Assembly: GCF_021729015.1 (NCBI RefSeq) | Contig: NZ_JAJQQZ010000002.1 | Coordinates: forward strand, 1-64,000 | Length of the DNA: 64,000 bases | From: Halobacterium rubrum | GTDB lineage: Archaea > Halobacteriota > Halobacteria > Halobacteriales > Halobacteriaceae | Direction of reading: 5' to 3' | Shown: in pieces, positions 26,393 to 33,941 of the stretch | Numbering within the stretch: the stretch's first letter is position 1 | Layout: every line of letters begins with the position of its first letter | Translations under genes and position numbers: made by a program | The notes under the pieces: generated by a model | Seen by the model: only the letters and a program-made list of their open reading frames with translations | Told to the model about the DNA's origin: nothing | Databases searched by the model: none

Positions 26393-28138
26393 ATGCACGA
26401 CGACCTGAACTGGGCCATCGGCGGCGAAGCCGGCGATGGAATCGCGTCCACCGGCAAGATCTTCGCACAGGCGCTGTCGCGCGCCGGCCGGCACGTGTTC
26501 ACCTCGAAGGACTTCGCATCACGAATCCGGGGTGGCTACACTGCCTACAAGGTCCGCACGTCGGTCGACCAGGTACAGAGTGTGGTCGACCGCCTCGACA
26601 TCCTCATCGCGCTCACCGAGCGCACCGTCGACGAGAACCTCGACGAGCTCCACGAGAACTCCGTCGTCATCTACGACGGCGACCGCACGGAGTTCTCGGA
26701 CTTCGAGGCGCCCGGCGAGGTGACGGGCCTCGACGTCCCGCTGAAGGACCTCGCGGAGGACGCCGGCGGCGCCATCATGCGCAACATCGTCGCGCTCGGC
26801 GCCGTCTGCGCCGTCGCGGACTTCCCCATCGAGAACCTCGACGAGTCCCTCGAGAAGCGCTTCGGCGGGAAGGGCGAGAGCATCGTCGAGAACAACAAGC
26901 AGGCGGCTCGGCTCGGCGCCGAGTACGTCGAGGAAGAGTACGCCGACGAGGGCCCGCGGTACTCCCTCGAGACCACCGACGAGGACTACGTCCTGCTGAA
27001 CGGCGACGAAGCCATCGGCATGGGCGCCATCGCCGCCGGCTGCCGGTTCTACGCCGGCTACCCCATCACGCCCGCGACGGACGTCATGGAGTACCTCACC
27101 GGCCGCATCGAGCAGTTCGGTGGCCACGTGGTTCAGGCGGAGGACGAACTCGCCGCCATCAACATGGCGCTCGGCGCCGCGCGCGCCGGCGCCCGGTCGA
27201 TGACTGCGACCAGCGGTCCGGGCATCGACCTGATGAGTGAGACGTTCGGCCTCGTCGCCACCAGCGAGACGCCGCTGGTCGTCGCGAACGTCATGCGGTC
27301 GGGCCCTTCCACGGGGATGCCGACCAAACAGGAGCAGGGCGACCTGAACATGATGCTGAAGGGCGGCCACGGCGAGATTCCCCGGTTCGTCCTCGCACCG
27401 ACGTCGGTCGCGGAGTGCTTCCACAAGACCGTCGAGGCGTTCAACCTCGCGGAGAAGTACCAGATTCCGGTCTACCTCACCGCCGACCTCTCGATGGCGG
27501 TCACCGAGCGCACGTACGCGCCCGACGAGTTCGACATGGACGAGGTCGAGATCGACCGCGGGAAGCTCGTCGACGAGGACGAGATTTCGGCGTGGCAGAA
27601 CGAGAACGACCAGTTCAAGCCCCACGCCGTCACCGCCGACGGCGTCAGCCCGCGCGCCGTGCCGGGCACCGAGGGCGGCGTCCACATGTCCACCGGCCTC
27701 GAGCACGACGAGCTCGGCCGCCGGACCGAGGACACTGACGTCCGCGTCGAACAGGTCGACAAGCGCTACCAGAAGGTCGACACGGCCCGCGAGCGCGAGG
27801 ACTTCGACTACCGCGAGTTCGGTGACGGCGACGCCGACAACCTCGTCATCTCGTGGGGCTCCAACGAGGGCACCATCGTCGAGGCGCTCGACTACCTCGG
27901 CGAGGACGACCCGGACGTCCGCGTCGTCTCGGTGCCGTACATCTACCCGCGGCCCGACCTCACTGACGAGGTACAGGCCGCAGACCAGGTCGTCGTCGTG
28001 GAAGCCAACGCCACCGGCCAGTTCGCCGACATCGTCGAACACGACGTGCTCGAACGGGTCGGCCGAATCAACAAGTACGACGGCGTCGACTTCAAGGCAG
28101 ACGAACTCGCCGACGAAATCACGGAGACCCTAGCATGA
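26393..28138 (+). CDS. korA: 2-oxoacid:ferredoxin oxidoreductase, fused gamma-alpha subunit
   Basis: 581 aa. Together with KorB it oxidises a 2-oxoacid (probably 2-oxoglutarate) to acyl-CoA and reduces ferredoxin, replacing NAD-linked dehydrogenases in haloarchaea. The N-terminal gamma domain (~1-185) has AIGGEAGDGIASTGKIF and SRIRGGYTAYKVR. The alpha domain (~200-581) has FYAGYPITPATDVMEYL, with the YPITP motif, and TATSGPGIDLMSETFGL. Start at ATG 26393 (MHDDLNWAIGG). CTTTTTGC about 30 nt before the ATG is the likely TATA element. Overlaps korB by ATGA. Confidence 0.92.
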   Translation: MHDDLNWAIGGEAGDGIASTGKIFAQALSRAGRHVFTSKDFASRIRGGYTAYKVRTSVDQVQSVVDRLDILIALTERTVDENLDELHENSVVIYDGDRTEFSDFEAPGEVTGLDVPLKDLAEDAGGAIMRNIVALGAVCAVADFPIENLDESLEKRFGGKGESIVENNKQAARLGAEYVEEEYADEGPRYSLETTDEDYVLLNGDEAIGMGAIAAGCRFYAGYPITPATDVMEYLTGRIEQFGGHVVQAEDELAAINMALGAARAGARSMTATSGPGIDLMSETFGLVATSETPLVVANVMRSGPSTGMPTKQEQGDLNMMLKGGHGEIPRFVLAPTSVAECFHKTVEAFNLAEKYQIPVYLTADLSMAVTERTYAPDEFDMDEVEIDRGKLVDEDEISAWQNENDQFKPHAVTADGVSPRAVPGTEGGVHMSTGLEHDELGRRTEDTDVRVEQVDKRYQKVDTAREREDFDYREFGDGDADNLVISWGSNEGTIVEALDYLGEDDPDVRVVSVPYIYPRPDLTDEVQAADQVVVVEANATGQFADIVEHDVLERVGRINKYDGVDFKADELADEITETLA

Positions 28139-29004
28139 GCTCAGAGAACGTCCGCTTCACCGACTTCAAGTCCGACAAGCAGCCCACGTGGTGTCCGGGC
28201 TGTGGTGACTTCGGCACGATGAACGGCATGATGAAGGCCCTCGCCGAGACCGGCAACAGCCCCGACGACACGTTCGTCGTCGCCGGCATCGGTTGTTCGG
28301 GGAAGATCGGCACGTACATGCGGTCGTACGCGCTGCACGGCGTGCACGGTCGCGCGCTCCCCGTCGGCACCGGCGCCAAGCTCGCGAACCCGAACCTCGA
28401 AGTGATGGTCGCGGGCGGCGACGGCGACGGCTACTCCATCGGCGCCGGCCACTTCATCCACGCTGTCCGCCGGAACGTCGACATCACGTACGTCGTGATG
28501 GACAACCGCATCTACGGGCTGACGAAGGGGCAGGCGTCCCCGACCAGCCGGCCGGACTTCGAGACGTCGACGTCCCCGGACGGCCCGAAGCAGCCGCCGG
28601 TGAACCCGCTCGCGCTCGCGATGGCTGCCGGCGGGAGCTTCATCGCGCAGAGCTTCTCCTCGGACGCGCTTCGCCACCAGGAGATCGTCGAGGAGGCCAT
28701 CGAGCACGACGGCTTCAGCCTCGTCAACACGTTCTCGCCGTGTGTCACGTTCAACGACGTCGACACGTACGACTACTTCCGCGACAGTCTCGTGGACCTC
28801 AGCGAGGACGACGACTACGACCGCCACGACTACGACCAGGCCAAGGACGCCATCCTCGACGCCGACAAGGAGTACATGGGCGTCCTCTACCAGGACGAGG
28901 ACTCCACGCCGTACCACGAAGCCCACGGCGTCACCGAGAACATGGCCGAGATTCCGGACGGCGCCCCCGACGGCGCCACCGACCTCGTCCGCGAGTTCTA
29001 CTAG
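28135..29004 (+). CDS. korB: 2-oxoacid:ferredoxin oxidoreductase, beta subunit
   Basis: 289 aa thiamine-diphosphate subunit. It shows QPTWCPGCGDFGT, GIGCSGKIGTYM and AGGDGDGYSIGAGHF (the GDG...N ThDP/Mg site, with MDNRIYGLTKGQASPTS). Cys of the CPGC and GCSG motifs are probable [4Fe-4S] ligands, and SPCVTFN supplies another. The last ~70 residues are acidic. It forms a heterodimer with the product of the overlapping upstream gene. The short length and the form of the gamma domain in its partner favour 2-oxoglutarate over pyruvate; this is a judgement from remembered family features. Confidence 0.92.
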   Translation: MSSENVRFTDFKSDKQPTWCPGCGDFGTMNGMMKALAETGNSPDDTFVVAGIGCSGKIGTYMRSYALHGVHGRALPVGTGAKLANPNLEVMVAGGDGDGYSIGAGHFIHAVRRNVDITYVVMDNRIYGLTKGQASPTSRPDFETSTSPDGPKQPPVNPLALAMAAGGSFIAQSFSSDALRHQEIVEEAIEHDGFSLVNTFSPCVTFNDVDTYDYFRDSLVDLSEDDDYDRHDYDQAKDAILDADKEYMGVLYQDEDSTPYHEAHGVTENMAEIPDGAPDGATDLVREFY

Positions 29005-29097
29005 GTCGCGTCGCCGACGCGCCCGTTTCTCTCTCCCCGGTCTCCGTTCGCAGTGCCTCGAGACGCCGCGTTACCGCTCGGGCAGACCGTGCTGTGG

Positions 29098-29520
29098 TCA
29101 GTACGGTGGCCGCTGTGCGCGCAGGACCTCCGCGACGTGCTGTTCTTCGTCGGCGAGCAGTTCCGTGAGGTCGTCGATGGTGATGATGCCGGCGAGGTCG
29201 CCGTCGCCGTCGATGACCGGGAGCCGGCGGACGCCGTGGTCGCTCATCGTCTCGGCGGCCTCGAAGAAGCCGGCGTTGTCGTCGACGACGTGGAGGTCGT
29301 CGGACATCACGTCCTCGGCGGTGAGCGAGGTTGGGTCGCCTGCGTCCGGGAGCACGCGCACGGTGAGGTCGCGGTCCGTGACGATGCCGACGGGCTGGCC
29401 GCTGGACGTGACGAGGACGCTGCCGACGTCGGCTCGGGCCATCGTCGATGCGATTTCGGTGACGGGGGTGGACGGGTCGACGGTGACGACGTCGTCCCGC
29501 GCGAGGTCGGATACAGGCAT
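29098..29520 (-). CDS. Two-CBS-domain protein
   Basis: 140 aa made of two CBS repeats (~1-58 and ~65-125). Visible pieces are VTVDPSTPVTEIASTM, GIVTDRDLTVRVL, VMSDDLHVVDDNAGFFEAAE and RRLPVIDGDGDLAGIITIDDL. CBS pairs bind adenosine nucleotides and usually regulate a partner protein by energy state or ionic strength. No partner domain is fused, so the target is unknown. A TATA-like ATTAAG lies on the minus strand ~27 nt before the ATG at 29520. It converges with korB. Confidence 0.9.
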   Translation of the reverse strand: MPVSDLARDDVVTVDPSTPVTEIASTMARADVGSVLVTSSGQPVGIVTDRDLTVRVLPDAGDPTSLTAEDVMSDDLHVVDDNAGFFEAAETMSDHGVRRLPVIDGDGDLAGIITIDDLTELLADEEQHVAEVLRAQRPPY

Positions 29521-29671
29521 TGCGTCCGAAAATTAGTATCCGTGACACTTAATCGTAGTTTCCGGTTCCCGTCACCGGAGAACCGTCGGCCCAGTGAGGG
29601 CGCTGGCTGCCGTACAGGCGGTCTGCTGACGGCTCACGTGTGGTGGTCGCTCCGGGACTGCTGGGGCGCGT

Positions 29672-29944
29672 TCAGAGGAACTTCCGGACCTGCCAGTACA
29701 GCCCCTGGAGCGCGTTCCTCACCCCGCGGACGGGGTCGATGCCCGCGTCGGGGTCGGTCGCAGGCTCGAAGCAGTCTTCGAGGTCGCCGCGTGGGACGCG
29801 TTCGAGGTGACCGGTGCTGGCGCGGCGACCGTCGGCGTCCGTCACCCGGAGGAGCGCTGCAGGGTCTGGCGTACCGACGACCCGGTAGACGCCCGGCGGG
29901 TAGTCGTCCGTCGTCGGCCGGTAGTGTTCGTGAATCACGGCCAC
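29672..29944 (-). CDS. Small conserved haloarchaeal protein of unknown function
   Basis: About 90 aa from a GTG at 29944 (or 84-88 aa from a later GTG). It begins VIHEHYRPTTDDYPPGVYRVVGTPDPAALLRV in outline: a beta-rich start with YPPGVYRVVG, then ADGRRASTGHLERVP, and ends RNALQGLYWQVRKFL, an amphipathic helix. No cysteines apart from one, no membrane segment. I do not recognise a function. A TATA-like CTATCTGG lies ~25 nt upstream. It is divergent from the DUF2178-like/XRE operon. Confidence 0.6.
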   Translation of the reverse strand: MAVIHEHYRPTTDDYPPGVYRVVGTPDPAALLRVTDADGRRASTGHLERVPRGDLEDCFEPATDPDAGIDPVRGVRNALQGLYWQVRKFL

Positions 29945-30011
29945 AGTGGTGTCTGGAGGGCCAGCCAGATAGCAGTGGTGTCGGAGAGTGGAAACCTACA
30001 AGCGGCCCGGG

Positions 30012-30029
30012 CGTAAAGCTCGTTTTACG
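30012..30029 (+). promoter_or_regulatory. Palindromic operator before the DUF2178-like/XRE operon
   Basis: CGTAAAGC-TC-GTTTTACG is an 18-nt inverted repeat with one mismatch, ending 9 nt before the ATG at 30039. It lies just downstream of a TATA-like CCTACA (29995-30000), so it should cover the transcription start, a repressor position. An almost identical site recurs at 30727-30744. The XRE protein encoded in this operon is the obvious candidate to bind it. Confidence 0.65.
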
Positions 30030-30038
30030 ATTGTGTCA

Positions 30039-30455
30039 ATGAGCGACCACGGATCGACCGGGGGAAGTCGAGTGGCGACGATTCGACGCTACCGCCGGCT
30101 GATGTACGGGAGCATCGCTGCCGGTGTCGCCGGGTTCCTCGTCGCGGTGGAGCTCGACTACCCGTTCGTCGGGCTCGTGGTGTACTGGACCGGCATCCTC
30201 GCGTTCCTCGGCGTCTGGAAGGGCACGTCCGTCACGTTGTACGACGAGCGTGACCTGGAACTGGAGCGCCGTGCGAGTCTCCGCACGCTCCAGATCGCTG
30301 GAGGCGTCGGCCTCGTGGCGATGACCGGGCTCGTCGTCGCCGACCAGCTGCCGTCAGTGGCGGTGCCCGAACAGGCCGTCGGGGGTTTTTACACCATCTC
30401 GGCGCTGTTCGTCGTCTACGGCGCCGTCTACACTGCCGTCCGCTACCGACGATGA
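30039..30455 (+). CDS. DUF2178-like four-helix membrane protein
   Basis: 138 aa, start at ATG 30039 (MSDHGSTGGSRV). Four hydrophobic segments lie at roughly 22-40 (LMYGSIAAGVAGFLVAVEL), 43-60, 88-105 (GGVGLVAMTGLVVA) and 115-132. A charged loop DERDLELERRASLRT between helices 2 and 3 is typical of the DUF2178 group. Function unknown. It overlaps the XRE regulator gene by ATGA; pairing of such a membrane protein with a small XRE regulator is common in prokaryotes, suggesting a sensing or immunity module. The promoter carries a palindromic operator. Confidence 0.75.
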   Translation: MSDHGSTGGSRVATIRRYRRLMYGSIAAGVAGFLVAVELDYPFVGLVVYWTGILAFLGVWKGTSVTLYDERDLELERRASLRTLQIAGGVGLVAMTGLVVADQLPSVAVPEQAVGGFYTISALFVVYGAVYTAVRYRR

Positions 30456-30652
30456 AAAACGAGGTGCGCGAACACCGCGACGAGGCCGACCTGAGCCAGG
30501 CAGACCTCGCGGCCGCCGTCGGCGTCACCCGCCAGACCATCAACGCCATCGAACGCGACCGCTACGACCCCAGTATCGAGTTGGCATTCAAGCTCGCGGA
30601 GTTCTTCGACTGCCGAGTCGAGGACCTGTTCGACCCCGAGTTCGGCGACTAG
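30452..30652 (+). CDS. Small XRE-family transcription regulator
   Basis: 66 aa, essentially only a helix-turn-helix domain: LSQADLAAAVGVTRQTINAIERDRYDPS, followed by ELAFKLAEFFDCRVEDLF. This compact type (YgzD/YozG-like) usually acts as a dimeric repressor with no ligand domain. Its start overlaps the stop of the DUF2178-like gene. Near-identical palindromes lie before its own operon and before the next gene at 30764, which predicts autoregulation and control of the downstream gene; this is inferred from sequence. Confidence 0.9.
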   Translation: MKNEVREHRDEADLSQADLAAAVGVTRQTINAIERDRYDPSIELAFKLAEFFDCRVEDLFDPEFGD

Positions 30653-30709
30653 CTGGCCGAGCCTCCACTCGGCGCGTCCGTTCGACCCACCGATAGGTTT
30701 AGGTAGGAG

Positions 30710-30744
30710 TGTAAAACATGCTTTACTGTAAAGCTCGCTTTACA
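30710..30744 (+). promoter_or_regulatory. Two tandem palindromic operators before the small membrane protein gene
   Basis: Site A, TGTAAAAC-AT-GCTTTACT (30710-30727), abuts site B, TGTAAAGC-TC-GCTTTACA (30727-30744), a perfect 8+2+8 inverted repeat. Their centres are 17 bp apart. A TATA-like GGTTTAGG at 30697-30704 lies just upstream, so both sites should cover the transcription start. Consensus across all three sites in this region is GTAAA(A/G)C-N2-G(C/T)TTTAC. Confidence 0.7.
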
Positions 30745-30763
30745 CGGCGAGCCGGTTCCAGCC

Positions 30764-31072
30764 ATGACCCCACAACACCCCCGACAGCACGACACGGAAA
30801 AGCGGACAGCCGACGACCCCGGTGCCGACAGCACGACGACTGACTGCGCCGGCGGCGCCGGCAACCCGGTCGACGCGCGACTGAAGGAACGACTGGACGC
30901 CGTCTCGCGCTGGCACGCCCTCCTCGTCGGCGCGCTCACTGTCGTCCTCGCGAACGAGGTCACTGAGTTGCTCCCCCTCGGCGACACCGCGAGCGTGCTG
31001 GCGCTGTTCCCCGTGACGCTGGCAGTACTGTACGGTCTGTTGACTCTCGTCGCCCGTCTGGAGAAACAGTAA
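30764..31072 (+). CDS. Small two-helix membrane protein, under the XRE operators
   Basis: 102 aa. The N-terminal ~40 residues are hydrophilic and probably cytoplasmic (HDTEKRTADDPGADSTTTD). Then LKERLDAVSRWHALLVGALTVVL leads into a hydrophobic helix (~52-66), and a second helix (~75-96) contains VLALFPVTLAVLYGLLTLV. It ends ARLEKQ. No known family recognised. The promoter carries two adjacent operators matching the one before the XRE operon, so it is predicted to be co-regulated. The reading frame that follows its stop holds a decayed membrane-protein gene. Confidence 0.65.
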   Translation: MTPQHPRQHDTEKRTADDPGADSTTTDCAGGAGNPVDARLKERLDAVSRWHALLVGALTVVLANEVTELLPLGDTASVLALFPVTLAVLYGLLTLVARLEKQ

Positions 31073-31084
31073 CGTCAGGAAGCC

Positions 31085-31408
31085 ACGCCGACGAGCCGAC
31101 GAAACACTACGGCCACGGCCGACCGTCGACGGCGTCGACTTCCGCGCGCCGTCCCGCCCGGTAAAGTCGCGTACGGTGCATTCTCTGCCGCACTCACCGC
31201 GACGGTCGTTGCGGCCGCTGCCGTCCACAGCGACTTCGCCGGCGAGGTGGTGGCTGTGCCGGCCTCGCACGCACTCCCGTTCGGCTGAAGTATCGACGCG
31301 AGCGGAGTCGTGGCGGCCGCCTGAGCCGTCCTGATTGCGGTCGCCGTCGCGCTCCCGGCCGCCTACCGAGTGGCAGTGACCCAGCTTCGGGCGTACCGAC
31401 TGTCCTGA
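31085..31408 (+). pseudogene. Decayed small membrane-protein gene with two in-frame TGA codons
   Basis: The frame from ACG 31085 reads PTSRRNTTATAD..., then VPPGKVAYGAFSAAL, TATVVAAAAVH and ASHALPFG, a TGA at 31286-31288, SIDASGVVAAA, a TGA at 31322-31324, AVLIAVAVALPAAYRVAV and a final TGA at 31406. Both internal stops fall where a Trp (TGG) would fit hydrophobic helices, and the start looks like ATG changed to ACG. Haloarchaea do not recode TGA, so this looks like a pseudogene of a ~107 aa membrane protein, formerly the next gene after 30764-31072. Confidence 0.5.
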
Positions 31409-31621
31409 CTGGGTGGCGTGAACCACTCTCCGGCAGATTCCGCCCCTTCGCGGGCGTCAGGAACGTTCCCGCGTGTTTTTAGTCCCCGGCGCGGTTCCAG
31501 ACGAATAACTGCACTCGCGCGGGTCGCCGCCGGCCACGGAGGTGCAGCCGGCGGCAGGCTGTCGCGGTCGGTCGCGCTCCACAGCGGCCGACCCGCGTCG
31601 ACTACGAGACCGAAGATATCC
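31409..31621 (+). promoter_or_regulatory. Promoter and possible structured leader of the geranylgeranyl reductase gene
   Basis: 213 nt with no convincing gene. GTTTTTAGT at about 31474-31482 is the best TATA element, which would give a 5' leader of ~115 nt, long for haloarchaea. Within it, GCCGCCGG and CCGGCGGC (about 31529-31558) can form an 8-bp hairpin, and GGTCGGTCGCG can pair with GCGGCCGACC nearby. A weak alternative TATA lies just before the ATG at 31622. Whether the leader is regulatory is open. Confidence 0.35.
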
Positions 31622-32854
31622 ATGTCCGACCACTACGACGTCGTCGTCGCCGGCGCCGGCCCGGCAGGAGCACAGTGCGCGCGGGACCTCGCCCAGCGAG
31701 GCTACGACGTGGTTGTCCTCGAAGCCGAACCCGAGGACGAGTTCCCTCGCCAGTCGAACAAGTCCACTGCGGGCACGTTCGCGTCGCTGATGGGCGCGTT
31801 CGGCGTGCCCGACGACGTCGTCATGCAGTACACCGACGACGTCGTCCTCGAGTCGCCCAGCGAGTACTTCGTCCAGGACCAGCCCGGAGCAGTCCTGGAG
31901 TTCGCGGAGTTCAAGCAGTGGCTCGTCGCCGAAGGGCGCAAACACGGTGCCGACTACCGGTTCGAGGCGCGCGTGAACAACCCCATCACGGAGGCCGGGG
32001 AGATTGTCGGCGTGAAGTACGCCGGCGACGAGGAGGTCTACGGCGACATCGTCGTCGACGCCACCGGTCCCGCAGCGCCGCTGGCGAAGAAGCTCGGCGT
32101 CACGGACCTCCGGCGCAGCAACCAGGCCATCGGCATCGAGTGGGAGATGGAGAACGTCCACGTGGACCACGACGGCTACGCCGACCTCCACGACGCGATG
32201 ATGCTGCGCCTCGACCACGACCTCGCGCCCGGCGGCTACTCGTGGATCTTCCACACGGGCGGGGACACCGCGAAGGTCGGCATCTGTTACATCCAGAACG
32301 AGAGCTACCAGCGCTTCGGAGACGGCTCCAAGAGCATCGACGACTACCTCGACTACTGGATGGAGACCGACCCGCGGCTCGCCGACGCGAAGAAACTCGC
32401 CGGCAAACAGCACCGCGGCTCGGCCCACATCCAGATGCCGGCGAGCCTCTCGACGGACAACTTCATGGCTATCGGCGACACCGTCCCGACCATCGACCCG
32501 CTGTGGGGCGAGGGCATCCACAAGTGCATGGAGTCCGCTCGCGCGGCCGCCGTCACCGCCGACCGCTGCTTCATGGCGTCCGACCCCGACACGTCCGCCG
32601 AAGCGCTGTCCATCTACGACGACCTCTGGCACAATCGCGTCGCCCCGAACGCCCGCACCCGGCTGACGATGACCCAGCTGCTGTATCTGGCGTCGAACGA
32701 CCGCTACGACCGACTGATGCGGGACCTCGAGTCGGCGGACATCGAGACGCTGTCCGGTGCCAACGAGGGTGGCTGGCGGTCGCTGCTGCAGTTCGTGCAC
32801 ACCAGCGACATCCCGCTGCTCGCGCGGTTCGCGCGAGACCGCCTCGAGGAGTAA
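31622..32854 (+). CDS. Geranylgeranyl reductase family FAD-dependent oxidoreductase
   Basis: 410 aa, start at ATG 31622 (MSDHYDVVVAGAGPAG). The family saturates the isoprenoid chains of archaeal lipids or of menaquinone. The dinucleotide fold is VVVAGAGPAGAQCARDL (~6-22) with LEAEPE at beta-2. The middle has VDATGPAAPLAKKLG, and the FAD-binding IGDTVPTIDPLWGEGIHKCMESAR (~280-303) resembles the GDAA...GGI motif, but with TVPT in place of the usual AA. The C-terminal ~90 aa are helical. A second paralogue lies at 56127-57497. Preceded by a possible 115-nt leader. Confidence 0.85.
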   Translation: MSDHYDVVVAGAGPAGAQCARDLAQRGYDVVVLEAEPEDEFPRQSNKSTAGTFASLMGAFGVPDDVVMQYTDDVVLESPSEYFVQDQPGAVLEFAEFKQWLVAEGRKHGADYRFEARVNNPITEAGEIVGVKYAGDEEVYGDIVVDATGPAAPLAKKLGVTDLRRSNQAIGIEWEMENVHVDHDGYADLHDAMMLRLDHDLAPGGYSWIFHTGGDTAKVGICYIQNESYQRFGDGSKSIDDYLDYWMETDPRLADAKKLAGKQHRGSAHIQMPASLSTDNFMAIGDTVPTIDPLWGEGIHKCMESARAAAVTADRCFMASDPDTSAEALSIYDDLWHNRVAPNARTRLTMTQLLYLASNDRYDRLMRDLESADIETLSGANEGGWRSLLQFVHTSDIPLLARFARDRLEE

Positions 32855-32917
32855 TCGCCGACCGGGTGGTTCGCCGGAGCCCCAACCCCTAACCGCGCGC
32901 CGGGTCTTGCGTGTTGT

Positions 32918-33745
32918 ATGTCACAGGACGCGCAGCAGCGCGCACCGCTCGCGAACGAGATGCCCGTACTCGGGCTCGGCACCTGGCAGAACGAGGACCC
33001 CGAGGCGTGTGCGAACAGCGTGCAGACGGCCCTCGAGATGGGGTATCGGCACGTCGACACCGCCCAGATCTACGGGAACGAGGACGCCGTCGGCGACGGC
33101 ATCGCGGCCGCCGACGTCGACCGCGAGGACGTCTTCCTCGCGACGAAGGTGTGGACGAGCGAACTCGGCGCCGACGACGTCGTGGCGTCGACCGAGGAGA
33201 GCCTCGAGAAGCTCGGCGTCGACGCCGTCGACCTCCTGTACGTGCACTGGCCGGCCAACGAGTACGACGCCGAGGAGACGCTGTCGGCGTTCGCCGACCT
33301 GCAGGCCGACGGCGTGACCGACCGCATCGGCGTGAGCAACTTCGAACCCCGGCACCTCGACGAGGCGCGGGACGTGCTCGGCGAGCTGCCGTTCGCCAAC
33401 CAGGTGGAGTTCCACCCGCTCCTCCAGCAGGACGAGCTACGGGAGTACGCCGACGGCGAGGACATCGAGCTAGTGGCGTACTCGCCGCTGGCCCGCGGCG
33501 AGGTCTTCGACGTGCCCGAGATTCAGGACGTCGCGGAGAAGCACGGCGTCAGCGAGGCGCAGGTGAGTCTGGCGTGGGTCCGCGAGAAGGGCGTCACGGC
33601 CATCCCGAAGGCGACCGGCGAGGACCACATCGCCGACAACTGGGCGAGCCTCGACCTCGAACTCGACGACGAGGACGTGGCGAAGGTCGACGGCATCGAC
33701 CGTCGCGACCGGCAGGTCGACCCCGACTTCGGCCCCTGGAACTGA
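32918..33745 (+). CDS. Aldo/keto reductase
   Basis: 275 aa NADPH-dependent reductase with a TIM-barrel fold. The catalytic tetrad is visible: Asp in YRHVDTAQIYGNE with its Tyr, Lys in LATKVW and His in LLYVHWPAN. NADPH contacts include IGVSNFEPRHL, NQVEFHPLLQQ, YSPLARGEV and IPKATGEDHIADN. Length and motifs match the 2,5-diketo-D-gluconate reductase-like branch. Substrate unknown; glyoxal-type aldehydes are common for this group. A CTAACC element ~27 nt before the ATG is a weak TATA. Confidence 0.93.
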   Translation: MSQDAQQRAPLANEMPVLGLGTWQNEDPEACANSVQTALEMGYRHVDTAQIYGNEDAVGDGIAAADVDREDVFLATKVWTSELGADDVVASTEESLEKLGVDAVDLLYVHWPANEYDAEETLSAFADLQADGVTDRIGVSNFEPRHLDEARDVLGELPFANQVEFHPLLQQDELREYADGEDIELVAYSPLARGEVFDVPEIQDVAEKHGVSEAQVSLAWVREKGVTAIPKATGEDHIADNWASLDLELDDEDVAKVDGIDRRDRQVDPDFGPWN

Positions 33746-33876
33746 ACCGGAAGTAGCGAGCAAGCGACCGCCCGACGACAATTTTTCGCCGGAGGAGTAC
33801 GGCTACGAGTGTCGACTGTGGCGGCACCCTGCGGTGAGAGCGACGTGACTGCCGGCAGCACCACGACTGCCACCAA

Positions 33877-33916
33877 ACTTTGCGTCGCAAAGTCAATTTG
33901 TGCTGCAAACTTATTT
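33877..33916 (+). promoter_or_regulatory. Palindromic operator and TATA box of the ABC exporter operon
   Basis: ACTTTGCG-T-CGCAAAGT (33877-33893) is a perfect 17-nt palindrome. A related half-palindrome TTTGT-GCT-GCAAA (33897-33909) runs into the TATA element CTTATTTG (33910-33917), which is ~27-32 nt before the ATG at 33942. The shared TTTGNG...CNCAAA pattern suggests two binding sites covering the BRE/TATA. The winged-helix protein at 36295-36579, last gene of the operon, is the likely binder. Confidence 0.65.
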
Positions 33917-33941
33917 GTGGGCGGGTGCCGGTGGGTGTGGT

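Noticed and set aside
31085-31408. TGA read as selenocysteine or tryptophan in the decayed membrane gene
   Set aside because: Haloarchaea are not known to recode TGA, no SECIS-like element is apparent, and every other gene here uses TGA as a normal stop.
31418-31621. N-terminal extension of the geranylgeranyl reductase from a GTG at 31418
   Set aside because: The extension has no family similarity, and MSDHYDVVVAGAGPAG at 31622 begins exactly where the dinucleotide fold should.
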